DNA of 64,000 nucleotides from Bacillus sp. (in: firmicutes) (GTDB lineage Bacteria > Bacillota > Bacilli > Bacillales > JACDOC01), in assembly GCA_017656295.1 (NCBI GenBank), contig JACDOC010000007.1:1-64000 (forward strand), given 5' to 3'. How positions within the stretch are numbered: the stretch's first letter is position 1; each line of letters opens with the position of its first letter. The notes beneath the pieces were generated by a model. That model was not told the origin of the DNA, did not search any database, and was given only the letters and a program-made list of their open reading frames with translations. Shown one piece after another: positions 8,529 to 17,231 of this stretch. The position numbers and the translations under genes are program-made.

Positions 8529-10373
8529 ATGAAGTTGTTAAAACCGATGCTACCAACGTTAGTTACTGAACCACCACTTACAGATGACTGGCTATACGAA
8601 GTAAAATATGATGGGTTTCGGGGTTTACTTTTTTGGTCACACGAAAAAATAGAGCTGTTAAGTAGAAACGGAAAAGCGTTACTTCCCTTATTTCCAGAAA
8701 TAGCGGAGTGGTTGGAAACATTTTCAACGAAAGCAGCACCATTTTTCCCTCTCGTCTTCGACGGAGAGATAACGATTTTAGACAATGATATGAAAGGAAG
8801 TTTTGAGGCGATTCAGCAACGAGGACGTTTGCGCTCACCTGACCGTATCACCCATCTTGCCAATGGTCGACCTGCGCATTATTTAGTGTTTGACCTATTA
8901 AAAGTAAATGGTGAATGGATCACGAATCAAACGTTTCTTCATCGAAAGGATAAGTTAAGACAATTATTTACAGAACTTGGATGGCCGATAGACGTTTCCC
9001 GCGTCCATAACAGTCGTGTTCAATATATTCCATTTTCCCCTTCATTTTCAGCGATTTGGGATCGTGTTGATTTATTTCAAGGAGAAGGAATTGTTGCGAA
9101 AAAGAAATCTAGTTCATGGGAAGCTGGAAAAAGGTCATCGAATTGGAAAAAAATAAAGCGGAAAGTAATAGGTACATGCTTTATTACTGCATTTGACGAG
9201 ACAAATGATTATTATACAGTTGCCGTATTTGCCGAAAACCATCACATTGAGACGATCGGGCAAGTGAAACATGGTTTTTCTAAACATGACGAGCAAACAC
9301 TAAAAGAAGTGATTCGATTAAACGGGAATAAGCAACATAACTTATGGACGATTCATCCGAGCATTTGTATCGATATTTCCTATTTAGAGCAGTCAAAACA
9401 GCAATTGCGTGAACCATCTTTTGAACGTTTTCGGCTTGATTTTCCTGTTCATCAATGTACGATAACTTCTTTTCGCTTACAACAACTTCATTTACCAGAC
9501 GATGTGAATATTACTCATCCCGAAAAAGTCATTTGGCCTCTAGATGGTCGCACAAAATTAGATTACTTGCACTATTTACGTGAGATGGCTCCATTTATGC
9601 TCCCTTTTTTACACAATCGTCCATTAACGGTTGTTCGTTATCCAGATGGTGTGGACGAGGAATCTTTTTTTCAAAAAAATTGTCCATCTTACGCTCCAAG
9701 TTTCATTCAAACCGTGGAACACGACGGCCAACAAATGATGGTATGTCAAGGATTAAAGGAACTCATTTGGCTTGGGAATCAAGTAGCTATCGAATTTCAT
9801 ACACCGTTTCACCATTTATCAAACGAATATGTGAGTGAAATTGTTCTTGATTTAGATCCACCGTCTGAACAAGCATTTCCACTTGCCATTCACGCTGCGT
9901 TATTGCTAAAGGAAAAACTAGATGAATTTGGATTAATTTCGTTTGTGAAATATTCCGGCAAAAAAGGATTACAAATTTACGTCCCTCTTCCACTTCATAC
10001 GTATCGGTGGGGTGATACCGCACCATTTTTAAAAACCTTAGCGGAATGGCTTGTATCACAACATCCCGATTGGTTTACGACGGAACGTATGAAAGAGCGG
10101 CGTGGTGACCGGTTATACGTAGACTACGTACAACATCATCGAAAAAAGACGATCATTTCTCCTTATTCCGTTAGAGGGACGTCAAAAGGTCGAGTCGCTG
10201 CTCCTTTATTTTGGGAAGAATTGAAGGAATCCTTTCAACCAGATCAATTTACAATGGACTTTGTTCGTGAAAGAGTCAAAAAAATCGGCTGTCCGTTTCA
10301 GCAATTCGATACAAGCCGAAACAAACAGCCGTTTGAACCTATTCGGCAATTTTTTACTAATGGTCTATCATAA
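8529..10373 (+). CDS. ligD: Multifunctional DNA ligase/polymerase LigD
   Basis: A 614-residue ATP-dependent ligase-polymerase. The ligase domain comes first (about residues 1-310), with the adenylated lysine in VKYDGFRG (Lys26) and DGEI and EGIVAKKK nucleotidyl-transferase motifs. The primase-polymerase domain follows (about 330-610), with VLDLDPPSE supplying the metal-binding aspartates and SGKKGLQIYVPL. There is no 3'-phosphoesterase domain, as in B. subtilis LigD, which has the same order and near-identical length. It joins ends with Ku. It ends seven bases before the convergent dapF-like gene. Confidence 0.96.
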   Translation: MKLLKPMLPTLVTEPPLTDDWLYEVKYDGFRGLLFWSHEKIELLSRNGKALLPLFPEIAEWLETFSTKAAPFFPLVFDGEITILDNDMKGSFEAIQQRGRLRSPDRITHLANGRPAHYLVFDLLKVNGEWITNQTFLHRKDKLRQLFTELGWPIDVSRVHNSRVQYIPFSPSFSAIWDRVDLFQGEGIVAKKKSSSWEAGKRSSNWKKIKRKVIGTCFITAFDETNDYYTVAVFAENHHIETIGQVKHGFSKHDEQTLKEVIRLNGNKQHNLWTIHPSICIDISYLEQSKQQLREPSFERFRLDFPVHQCTITSFRLQQLHLPDDVNITHPEKVIWPLDGRTKLDYLHYLREMAPFMLPFLHNRPLTVVRYPDGVDEESFFQKNCPSYAPSFIQTVEHDGQQMMVCQGLKELIWLGNQVAIEFHTPFHHLSNEYVSEIVLDLDPPSEQAFPLAIHAALLLKEKLDEFGLISFVKYSGKKGLQIYVPLPLHTYRWGDTAPFLKTLAEWLVSQHPDWFTTERMKERRGDRLYVDYVQHHRKKTIISPYSVRGTSKGRVAAPLFWEELKESFQPDQFTMDFVRERVKKIGCPFQQFDTSRNKQPFEPIRQFFTNGLS

Positions 10374-10380
10374 AAATTAA

Positions 10381-11358
10381 TTACTTTTGAAATACCATCT
10401 CCTCAACGACTTTTTGACAATGTGCTTGCAGTTGTTCATATTCTTGTTCTTCGTTCAGTTGTTCTCTTTTTACTACTTGGAATGAATTTACTTGATTAAG
10501 GTCGATTACTAATCGCTTAATATACGTAGCATTTCCGATTAAATCGATTGCTCGTTGATCCCTATGGACCACACAACGGACCTTACCGCCATTATTGTAT
10601 ACGTCTATTGGTTGATCCCAATTGTTAATACCTTCAAGACAAGTGACTAAACTGGAAGCAGACATTGCCGTTCCACAAGCATTCGTAAAACCTACACCAC
10701 GTTCAAACGTGCGAACATATATTTGTTGTACTCCAAGCGGTTTTACAAAGCTGACATTGACCCCGTCTGGAAACCAATCGTTTGGTCCGTTAACGTATTC
10801 CGCTAGTTCTTTTTGTACATTCGATTGAATGATTTCTGAATCGACAATACTAATTAAATGAGGATTCGGTACAGCTACCGCCGTAAACGTCAACCGTTCT
10901 GATAATTCTGGGATTCGTTCATTTCTACAAGTCGGTTTATCAAAATTCATCGGAAGTTGAGACACATCAAATAAAATCGGGGAAATTTCAACTTGATAGG
11001 TTGGTAATTGACCAAAAATCGGTTCTGCTTTTTTCACTCGTAGATCAGCTTTCATCGTTTCGACGACAAATTCGTCTTCCCCAAATTTTTCTGCTACATA
11101 GCGAGCAACACAGCGAAGACCGTTCCCACACATCGATGCTTCCGATCCATCGGCATTGAAAATACGCATTTTTGCTAACCCAGTATGACTCGGTTGTACG
11201 AATAAAATCCCGTCTGCTCCTATGCCATTTTGCCGATCACATAACGTTTGGGCGAGCTGTTGGCGTTCCTCATCCGTCCAAGTCGCCAAATGTTCAAGCT
11301 CGTCAATTAATAGAAAATCATTTCCTGATCCATGACAATGAATGATTTCTCGTTGCAT
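10381..11358 (-). CDS. dapF: Diaminopimelate epimerase-family protein (DapF-like)
   Basis: A 325-residue protein of the DapF fold. The first catalytic cysteine is in ASMCGNGLRC (Cys77) and the second in TNACGTAMSAS (Cys228). True DapF interconverts LL- and meso-diaminopimelate for lysine and peptidoglycan. Two features differ from typical Bacillus DapF (about 284 residues): the second motif reads ACGTAM where ACGTGA is usual, and there is a charged C-terminal extension of about 40 residues. It stands alone, not in a lysine operon, so it may be a paralogue acting on another amino acid. RBS AGGAGG. Confidence 0.8.
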   Translation of the reverse strand: MQREIIHCHGSGNDFLLIDELEHLATWTDEERQQLAQTLCDRQNGIGADGILFVQPSHTGLAKMRIFNADGSEASMCGNGLRCVARYVAEKFGEDEFVVETMKADLRVKKAEPIFGQLPTYQVEISPILFDVSQLPMNFDKPTCRNERIPELSERLTFTAVAVPNPHLISIVDSEIIQSNVQKELAEYVNGPNDWFPDGVNVSFVKPLGVQQIYVRTFERGVGFTNACGTAMSASSLVTCLEGINNWDQPIDVYNNGGKVRCVVHRDQRAIDLIGNATYIKRLVIDLNQVNSFQVVKREQLNEEQEYEQLQAHCQKVVEEMVFQK

Positions 11359-11619
11359 ATCGTTCCTCCTGCTAATTAACGTTTCATTTTTCCCTTAGAA
11401 TGACACAAGAAAAGAGGAAATTCAACTGTTTTTCGTTGCAGCCGTCTATTTTTTACACCGTATGGATATTGGTTTGAAACAGGCCAACTTGGTTGAGCAA
11501 TTTTTTCAACCCGAAACCAAACTATTATTTCCTTCCATTCTCCAATAATATATCAACAACTACAAGTATCGTCTATATTTTTCCATCCGTATGATAGCCC
11601 TTTTTTCTTTATAAAAAAG
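11359..11619. other. Non-coding stretch before repeat copy 1
   Basis: No frame is supportable. It includes a hairpin around 11596-11622 (AGCCC and GGGCT arms with A/T runs between) that could end transcription in either direction; no other structure is evident. Confidence 0.4.
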
Positions 11620-11878
11620 GGCTTTGTTCTATTTCATTTTTGATTTTTAGCAAGTTGTTCACACGGCGGCGCCTCCAGCGGGAACAAGAAGCCGCAAGAC
11701 CCATACTTGAGCGTAGCGAGGAAAGCGGCTTGCACCTTGCCCGCGGAAAGCGTCCGCCACAAGCGTAATGTATACATATCAACAGTATCGTTTAACAGAC
11801 AACCATGCCAATAAAAATTGGCACATCGATGAATAAAATAACAGCAAAAGTTATCCACAGTTATTTCAGGGTAGAGCT
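11620..11878 (+). mobile_element. MITE-like element, copy 1 (long form)
   Basis: About 259 bp, the most degenerate of four related copies (others at 28151-28333, 57502-57772, 63141-63325). It starts GGCTTTGTTCTA and ends GGGTAGAGCT, against GGCTATG... and ...GAGCC in other copies. The GC-rich middle (CTTGAGCGTAGCGAGG, CCGCGGAAAGCGTCCGCC) is shared by all copies. The right third, containing TTATCCACAG, is shared only with copy 3. No transposase frame exists and no target duplication is clear here. Confidence 0.85.
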
Positions 11879-11881
11879 AGT

Positions 11882-11919
11882 AAAAAAAGGAGTTAACACG
11901 TAACGTTAACTCCTTTTTT
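11882..11919 (-). terminator. Terminator of the purine permease gene
   Basis: GGAGTTAACG/CGTTAACTCC stem with T-run on the minus strand; the A/T runs on both sides would also let it work on the plus strand. Confidence 0.85.
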
Positions 11920-11921
11920 CA

Positions 11922-13223
11922 TTATAGTTGTACAGAATGTAGCACAAAATTGATAAAGAATAACCCAGCAATCACATACAAAGGGAACGACACATCTTTA
12001 CCTTTCCCACTCGCCACTTTTAAAATTGGATATAAAATGAATCCGATCGCAATTCCATCGGCGATACTAGATGTAAATGGAATCATTGCGATAATAAAAA
12101 TGGCTGGGAAGGCTTCCGTGAGATCCTTCAGCTCCAAATTCCGGACGTTTTGAATCATTAACCCACCAATAATCATTAAAATGGGAGCAATGGCGTTATC
12201 CGGAATATATTTCATGTATGGAATAAAGAAGATGGAGCTTAAAAACAGTATCCCTGTTGTCACAGCTGTTAGGCCGGTACGTCCACCGCTAGCCATAGCA
12301 GCTGCACTTTCCACACTCGAAACGGTCGGACTCGTTCCGAATACCCCTGAAAGCATCGCAGAAATAGCATTTGCTTGGTATGCTTTTTTAAATTTCTCCG
12401 GTTGACGCAAAATCGTCACATGTCCATGAACAAGACCAATATTTTCAAAAACTATAACCATCGTGATGGAGAAGACCGCTACCCAAAAAGGTAACTCCAT
12501 CCACGACGCAAAGGACATGTTAGCAAATACTTCTTGATAATCACTAAAACGAAATTTTGATGAAGATGCCTGTTTCGGTAATAAATCTAGCCACCAAGCA
12601 AGCAAGGTTCCAAATAAAATGCTCCAAAGAAAGTTACCCGGAACGTTTCGTAAAAATAAAATCATCGCTACAAAAAAGGAAATCACTGTAGCCATAACAA
12701 TCGGTTCATTTAATTGGCCTAGTGCGATAATAGAATTGTCTCCCCGTTCGACGATGCCGCCTTTTTCTAATCCAATTAACATTAAAAACAACCCTAATCC
12801 AACGGTAATGGCTTCTTTTAATGTAGCTGGGATGGCATCACTTAACAGTTGAGACAAGCGTGTAAACGCTGTTACGACAAATAATGCACCCGAAATAAAC
12901 ACTACGGCTAATGCTTCTTGCCATGATAGACCCATTGATTGTACAAGAGTGTACGTAAACATAGCGTTAATGCCCATTCCAGGGACGAGAATTATTGGCG
13001 TATTTGCCCAAACCCCCATCAATAGGCAAGAAATGAAGCAGGTCAATATTGTTGCCAAAACGGCACCTTCAAGCGGTATACCCGCTTCAGACAAAATGAA
13101 CGAATTAACTGCAATAATATACACCGTAGTCATAAAACCAATGACACCAGCGATGATTTCTTTACGAAGCGTCGAACCGTGTGCGTCGAGCTGAAACCAA
13201 CCTCCTATTCGTGATTGTTTCAT
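11922..13223 (-). CDS. NCS2-family purine permease (PbuG/AzgA type)
   Basis: A 433-residue integral membrane protein of the AzgA-like branch of the NCS2 nucleobase transporters, with about 12-14 hydrophobic segments. Conserved stretches include PGMGINAMFTYTLVQSMG near the N terminus and GTSPTVSSVESAAAMASGGRTG near residue 300, the substrate-site signatures of hypoxanthine/guanine/adenine permeases. It probably imports purine bases with protons. B. subtilis homologues PbuG and PbuO cannot be separated by eye. No purine riboswitch was found in the 225-base upstream gap. Confidence 0.9.
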   Translation of the reverse strand: MKQSRIGGWFQLDAHGSTLRKEIIAGVIGFMTTVYIIAVNSFILSEAGIPLEGAVLATILTCFISCLLMGVWANTPIILVPGMGINAMFTYTLVQSMGLSWQEALAVVFISGALFVVTAFTRLSQLLSDAIPATLKEAITVGLGLFLMLIGLEKGGIVERGDNSIIALGQLNEPIVMATVISFFVAMILFLRNVPGNFLWSILFGTLLAWWLDLLPKQASSSKFRFSDYQEVFANMSFASWMELPFWVAVFSITMVIVFENIGLVHGHVTILRQPEKFKKAYQANAISAMLSGVFGTSPTVSSVESAAAMASGGRTGLTAVTTGILFLSSIFFIPYMKYIPDNAIAPILMIIGGLMIQNVRNLELKDLTEAFPAIFIIAMIPFTSSIADGIAIGFILYPILKVASGKGKDVSFPLYVIAGLFFINFVLHSVQL

Positions 13224-13403
13224 CTTCCATCCTCAAATTTTTAAGTCCCTCTCCCTACCCACTTTACCTTTTCAAGAAGGCAAGCCACAGTTTAGGATTT
13301 TATCAAATTTTGTCGAAAATGCAATCCTTATGGAAAGTGTCAATGAAGTAAAAAAATTATGTAAAAGAAAACAATCTCCCTCTGAATTGATACCATACAC
13401 AGT

Positions 13404-13441
13404 AAAAAAACACCTTCCGCCTTTGTTCGGACAGAAGGTGT
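13404..13441 (-). terminator. Terminator of the rib operon
   Basis: CACCTTC and GAAGGTG arms with a T-run on the minus strand, a few bases after the ribH stop codon. Confidence 0.85.
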
Positions 13442-13448
13442 ACATTCA

Positions 13449-13916
13449 TTATGCGAGTTCCCGATAAAGGTTGGCCATTTCGATTGCGTTAACGGCTGCT
13501 TCCCAACCTTTGTTCCCTGCTTTCGTCCCAGCACGTTCAATCGCCTGTTCAATCGTATCAGTGGTTAAGACACCGAAGATGACTGGAACTCCAGATTGTA
13601 GTGCCACATTGGCTACACCCTTAGCGACTTCGTTAGAGACGTAATCAAAATGCGGAGTGGCCCCGCGGATGACGGTCCCTAATGTAATCACGGCATCGTA
13701 TTTTTGGGACTCTGCCAATTTTTTTGCCGCCAAAGGAATCTCAAAGGCACCTGGCACCCATACGATGGTTACATCCTCTTTATTCACCCCATGGCGCTTT
13801 AGCGCATCTTCTGCTCCGCTTAATAATTTACTCGTAATAAATTCATTGAAACGTGAAACTACAATAGCAACTTTAACTCCTGTACCGACTAAATGACCTT
13901 CCAATACTCGTTTCAT
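13449..13916 (-). CDS. ribH: 6,7-dimethyl-8-ribityllumazine synthase
   Basis: A 155-residue lumazine synthase, standard length for the family. It condenses 5-amino-6-ribitylaminouracil with 3,4-dihydroxy-2-butanone 4-phosphate. Seen are the N-terminal [11 protein letters not shown] substrate segment, [29 protein letters not shown] with the catalytic histidine, and [15 protein letters not shown]. It forms icosahedral 60-mers around riboflavin synthase in Bacillus. It is the last gene of the rib operon, 13 bases after ribBA, and is followed by the operon terminator. Confidence 0.97.
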   Translation of the reverse strand: MKRVLEGHLVGTGVKVAIVVSRFNEFITSKLLSGAEDALKRHGVNKEDVTIVWVPGAFEIPLAAKKLAESQKYDAVITLGTVIRGATPHFDYVSNEVAKGVANVALQSGVPVIFGVLTTDTIEQAIERAGTKAGNKGWEAAVNAIEMANLYRELA

Positions 13917-13929
13917 CTCATTATCCTCC

Positions 13930-15123
13930 TTAAAATTTTAATAAATGGCCTAATTTTTCATATTTTGTGCGTAAGTATCGCTCGTTAGCTTCTTTCGATG
14001 GCATTTGAATTGGAACACGTTCTACAACTTCTAATCCGTATCCTTTGAGTCCTGCGATTTTTCGTGGGTTATTGGTTAACAGTCGCATCTTACGTATGCC
14101 AATGTCACGCAAAATTTGAGCCCCGATTCCGTAATCGCGAAGGTCCGCTCCAAATCCAAGTTTATGATTGGCTTCAACCGTATCCAATCCTTCTTCTTGG
14201 AGCTTATATGCCTTTAATTTATTGATGAGTCCGATTCCACGTCCTTCTTGACGCATGTACAGTAAAACACCTTTTCCTTCTTCTTCAATTTGACTTAAAG
14301 CAGCAGCAAGTTGCGGGCCACAATCGCAACGATGCGAGCCAAACACGTCGCCCGTTAAGCATTCCGAATGAACTCGGACTAAGACAGGCTCATCTCCTGA
14401 AATCTCCCCTTTTACTAGCGCTACATGCTCTTTACCGTCAATGTCATTTGTATACCCAAACACGCGAAATGTACCAAAATCCGTTGGCAATTGAATTTCC
14501 ACTTCCCGATGAACAAGCTTTTCTTTTATCCGACGGTAAGCAATTAAATCTTGAATGGTAATCATCTTCATGTTCCATTTTCGAGCCATCTCTTGTAATT
14601 CTGGTACCCTTGCCATCGTCCCGTCATCTTTCATAATTTCACAAATGACTCCAGCAGGTTTTGCTCCACATAATTTTGCTAAATCGACGGCTGCTTCTGT
14701 ATGACCGGCTCGTCGTAACACCCCGCCTTCTTTCGCCACCAGCGGAAAAATGTGACCTGGCCGTTTAAAATCGTCAGGCTTAGCCCCCTCTTCAAGCATC
14801 GCTAACACGGTTGTTGAACGCTCAAATGCACTAATCCCCGTATGGGTAGATTTATGATCAATACTTACTGTAAAGGCGGTTCCATGCGTATCAGTATTAA
14901 CGGTAGTCATCGGCTGAAGATCAAGCTTATCGGCTAACTGTTCCGTAATCGGTACACAAATGAGCCCCCTACCTTCTTTTGCCATAAAATTAATGACTTC
15001 GGGAGTCGCTTTTTCTGCTAATGCGACAAAGTCACCTTCATTTTCGCGGTCTTCATCGTCCACCACGATAACCACTTTTCCTTGCTTTAAATCTTCTAAC
15101 GCTTCTTCGATTGAATGAAACAT
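13930..15123 (-). CDS. ribBA: Bifunctional DHBP synthase / GTP cyclohydrolase II
   Basis: A 397-residue fusion. Residues 1-200 are 3,4-dihydroxy-2-butanone 4-phosphate synthase, with [13 protein letters not shown] and the [11 protein letters not shown] motif. Residues about 205-397 are GTP cyclohydrolase II, with the zinc cysteines in [15 protein letters not shown] and the RQEGRGIGL motif. It makes both precursors of riboflavin, the first committed step being GTP hydrolysis. It lies 11 bases after ribE in the operon and has an AGGTGA-type ribosome site. Confidence 0.97.
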   Translation of the reverse strand: MFHSIEEALEDLKQGKVVIVVDDEDRENEGDFVALAEKATPEVINFMAKEGRGLICVPITEQLADKLDLQPMTTVNTDTHGTAFTVSIDHKSTHTGISAFERSTTVLAMLEEGAKPDDFKRPGHIFPLVAKEGGVLRRAGHTEAAVDLAKLCGAKPAGVICEIMKDDGTMARVPELQEMARKWNMKMITIQDLIAYRRIKEKLVHREVEIQLPTDFGTFRVFGYTNDIDGKEHVALVKGEISGDEPVLVRVHSECLTGDVFGSHRCDCGPQLAAALSQIEEEGKGVLLYMRQEGRGIGLINKLKAYKLQEEGLDTVEANHKLGFGADLRDYGIGAQILRDIGIRKMRLLTNNPRKIAGLKGYGLEVVERVPIQMPSKEANERYLRTKYEKLGHLLKF

Positions 15124-15134
15124 TCCGGATCACC

Positions 15135-15782
15135 TCATGATAAAAATCCGTTTTTTTGAAGAAATTCCATAGTAATTGTCTCTTTTTTTGTAACCGAACG
15201 TTGTAGCATATGTTGAACATATTTAGCTAACATATCTCCTTCAATATTGACTATGTCGCCGACACTTTTTTTCGCTAAAACAGTCATTTCTTGCGTATGT
15301 GGAATTAACGACACAGTTATTTCTCCATTTTTCACGTCAAAAATCGTTAACGATGTACCATCAATGGCCACCGATCCTTTTTCCATCATCAACGGTTGTA
15401 AAGAAGAAGGGATGTCGATCGTTACGTAAAGTGCATTATCAACGGCTTTCTTTCTTTTAATCGTTCCGGTCGCATCGACATGTCCTGAAACAAAGTGCCC
15501 ACCAAATCGTCCTTGGGCATGCATTGCTCGCTCTAAATTCACTGGTGAACCTTTTTTTAACCATTTAAGCGACGTGTGGTGAAACGTCTCAGGCATTACA
15601 TCCACATCGAACGTTGATTGGGTAAAAGAAGTAACGGTTAAACAAACACCATTAACGGCAATCGAATCGCCTATATGAACATCAGACAATACAACGGAAG
15701 CTTCAATGGTTAGTTTTAACGATTGTTGGCCTTGCTGAACCGCTAAAACTGTTCCAATTTCTTCTATAATCCCTGTGAACAA
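15135..15782 (-). CDS. ribE: Riboflavin synthase alpha chain
   Basis: About 215 residues with two tandem lumazine-binding barrels (about 1-95 and 97-190). The protein starts MFTGIIEEIGTV, identical in pattern to B. subtilis RibE, if translation begins at the TTG at 15782, eight bases after AAAGGTGG; the upstream GTG sits on the ribosome site. It dismutates two ribityllumazines into riboflavin and the pyrimidine precursor. It is the first intact gene behind the FMN riboswitch, a position normally held by ribD. Confidence 0.95.
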   Translation of the reverse strand: MFTGIIEEIGTVLAVQQGQQSLKLTIEASVVLSDVHIGDSIAVNGVCLTVTSFTQSTFDVDVMPETFHHTSLKWLKKGSPVNLERAMHAQGRFGGHFVSGHVDATGTIKRKKAVDNALYVTIDIPSSLQPLMMEKGSVAIDGTSLTIFDVKNGEITVSLIPHTQEMTVLAKKSVGDIVNIEGDMLAKYVQHMLQRSVTKKETITMEFLQKNGFLS

Positions 15783-16063
15783 GCTGTCACCCACCTTTCG
15801 TTCAAATCGATTGACAATTAGTAAGTAAGGAATAGAAATGGAAGGAAATGCATCGAATGGGTTTTACAATTGGGGCACATTTGGGAGAAACCGTCGCGCA
15901 AATTGATGGATTATCTTAATGATAAAGTGGATCGACTTTTTAAAATTAATAAAATGCATAAAAATAAACAACAGTTCCTTTCCTCTTCTTCCACCATTTG
16001 GACTCTTTATTCGAGAAGAATAGATACGATGACACTTTTTCATCAAATTCGCACCTCCTTTCG
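15783..16063 (-). pseudogene. Site where ribD is expected: short ORF with strong RBS, possible remnant
   Basis: B. subtilis-type rib operons begin with ribD (about 360 codons) after the FMN riboswitch. Here only ~280 bases separate the leader terminator from ribE. A perfect AAAGGAGG (16054-16061) precedes a TTG/ATG start at 16046/16043 opening a 60-codon frame (to 15864) with no recognisable domain. In another frame, around 15855-15890, the minus strand reads ATVSPKCAPIVK, faintly like the RibD start TSPNPxVGAVIVK. It may be a decayed, mostly deleted ribD, or an unrelated leader peptide. The resemblance is weak. Confidence 0.35.
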
Positions 16064-16094
16064 AAAAAAATCACCCCTTTTTCAGCAAGGGGCG
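16064..16094 (-). terminator. Leader terminator of the rib operon
   Basis: CGCCCCTT and AAGGGGTG arms followed by ATTTTTTT on the minus strand, between the FMN aptamer and the first ribosome site. It is the likely expression platform. Confidence 0.85.
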
Positions 16095-16213
16095 ATAAGA
16101 AGGCACGACGAAATAAGCGTCTTATGAACCCTTTTTCAAACGGCTGTCACATCACAACTGTTGACAGTGGTATTTCATGTAGTAGGTCAAAGATCTATTT
16201 AGACGCTTCCTTT

Positions 16214-16352
16214 TCCTTCTCCCATCCAGACTATTACTGTCGGCTTTGGAATTTCACCAAATCCACCGTTTTCTTTGTTAAAGAAAACGGGTCACGGGCT
16301 AAGAGGAATGACCTCATCACCGCCGGTCGGGAATTTCACCCTGCCCCGAAGG
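16214..16352 (-). promoter_or_regulatory. FMN riboswitch (RFN element)
   Basis: Minus-strand blocks in order: CCTTCGGGGCAGGGTGAAAT, TCCCGACCGGCGGT, AGCCCGTGA, GGTGAAATTCC, AAGCCGACAGT, GTCTGGATGGGAGAAGG. The terminal CCTTC/GAAGG helix closes the aptamer. FMN binding should promote termination at 16064-16094 and shut off ribE-ribBA-ribH. Confidence 0.97.
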
Positions 16353-16374
16353 AAAACCTATTCGATTTAATGCT

Positions 16375-16404
16375 ATCGTACCATAATTATTAAAAAATTG
16401 CATC
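16375..16404 (-). promoter_or_regulatory. Probable promoter of the rib operon
   Basis: On the minus strand TGG-TACGAT forms an extended -10 box about 22 bases before the aptamer; a weak ATGCAA lies 17 bases upstream. Position rather than strength supports it. Confidence 0.5.
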
Positions 16405-16433
16405 TTTTAACGAACTTCAAATGAAAAAGTTTG

Positions 16434-16757
16434 TTATTTAATGATTCTAAAAATAAACGGAATACGATATTCCTCTCCTTCAAACGCCTTAACGGCGGCC
16501 ACAATGGTAAACACGATGGCTAAAATTCCAAGGATCCCTAATAAAAGTCCCCCTATCAGAACTAATACAAGGATACAAGAGACGAGACCGTACACGGAAT
16601 AGCTAATAAAAAAGTTGAAATATTCTTTTCCATGATAGTCAACGAACGGAGAATCGTCTTTTTTGATGAGCCAAATCACAAGCGGACCGATAAAGGCAGT
16701 AACAAAACTAATTAAATAAATGGCCGCTGCAAAGATTCTTTCATCTTTTGAAGGCAT
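16434..16757 (-). CDS. DUF4870 membrane protein
   Basis: About 107 residues, with a short N-terminal basic region, a first membrane segment (IYLISFVTAFIGPLVIWLI), the KKDDSPFVDYHGKEYFNFFISY motif characteristic of DUF4870, and two further membrane segments. The start is taken at the ATG at 16757, eight bases after GAGAGGA. The function of DUF4870 proteins is unknown. It is monocistronic and reads toward the rib leader; no terminator of its own was identified. Confidence 0.85.
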   Translation of the reverse strand: MPSKDERIFAAAIYLISFVTAFIGPLVIWLIKKDDSPFVDYHGKEYFNFFISYSVYGLVSCILVLVLIGGLLLGILGILAIVFTIVAAVKAFEGEEYRIPFIFRIIK

Positions 16758-16945
16758 GATAATCATCCTCTCTTTATTCGATTTCTCATTTATTCTACGT
16801 TACATCCTACCCGATTGTTTCACCCATTGAAAAAGTACGTCTTCCTTTTCGTTTGATTTCATATGACTATATATAGCTAAGACAAATCTTTTTCACGGAT
16901 TGAACGCCAAACGGCTGTTTATTTTTCTTTCTTTTCCACCCGTAA

Positions 16946-17128
16946 TTGGAGGAATTGTTGATGAATTCTATGGCTATATGGAAATATGACTTTTCCAAGT
17001 CTATTCATAGAAACAGTAGCGGCATCACTTTACAGTTATATAGCAATTGTATTGATGGTTCGTTGGATGAAAAAACTATCCTTGAAATGGTTTACCGGGC
17101 ACGTGTTGTGAGTAGGAGCGATCATTAG
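16946..17128 (+). pseudogene. Possible broken membrane-protein gene fragment
   Basis: GGAGGAA lies six bases before an ATG at 16961 that opens an unremarkable 55-codon frame. The overlapping +1 frame, from an ATG about 24 bases later, reads FPSLFIETVAASLYSYIAIV and continues as a convincing membrane helix ending MVRWMKKLS before a stop at about 17108. This pattern suggests the start of a membrane protein (YetF/DUF421-like in character) whose frame was broken and whose remainder was lost. Neither frame is certain to be expressed. Confidence 0.3.
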
Positions 17129-17231
17129 GATGTTTTATTAAATATTTAAAAATTTTTATATTCAAATCTCTTACTTTTCAAATACTTCAAAGAATATAAT
17201 AAGTTCATCTATGTGCAAAGGTGGAGAAAAA

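Noticed and set aside
11841..11870. Replication origin signalled by TTATCCACAG
   Set aside because: A single DnaA-box-like site occurs per long MITE copy; there is no cluster and no dnaA or dnaN nearby.
13224..13448. Purine riboswitch before the NCS2 permease gene
   Set aside because: No TATA(N)GT or loop-loop motif was seen.
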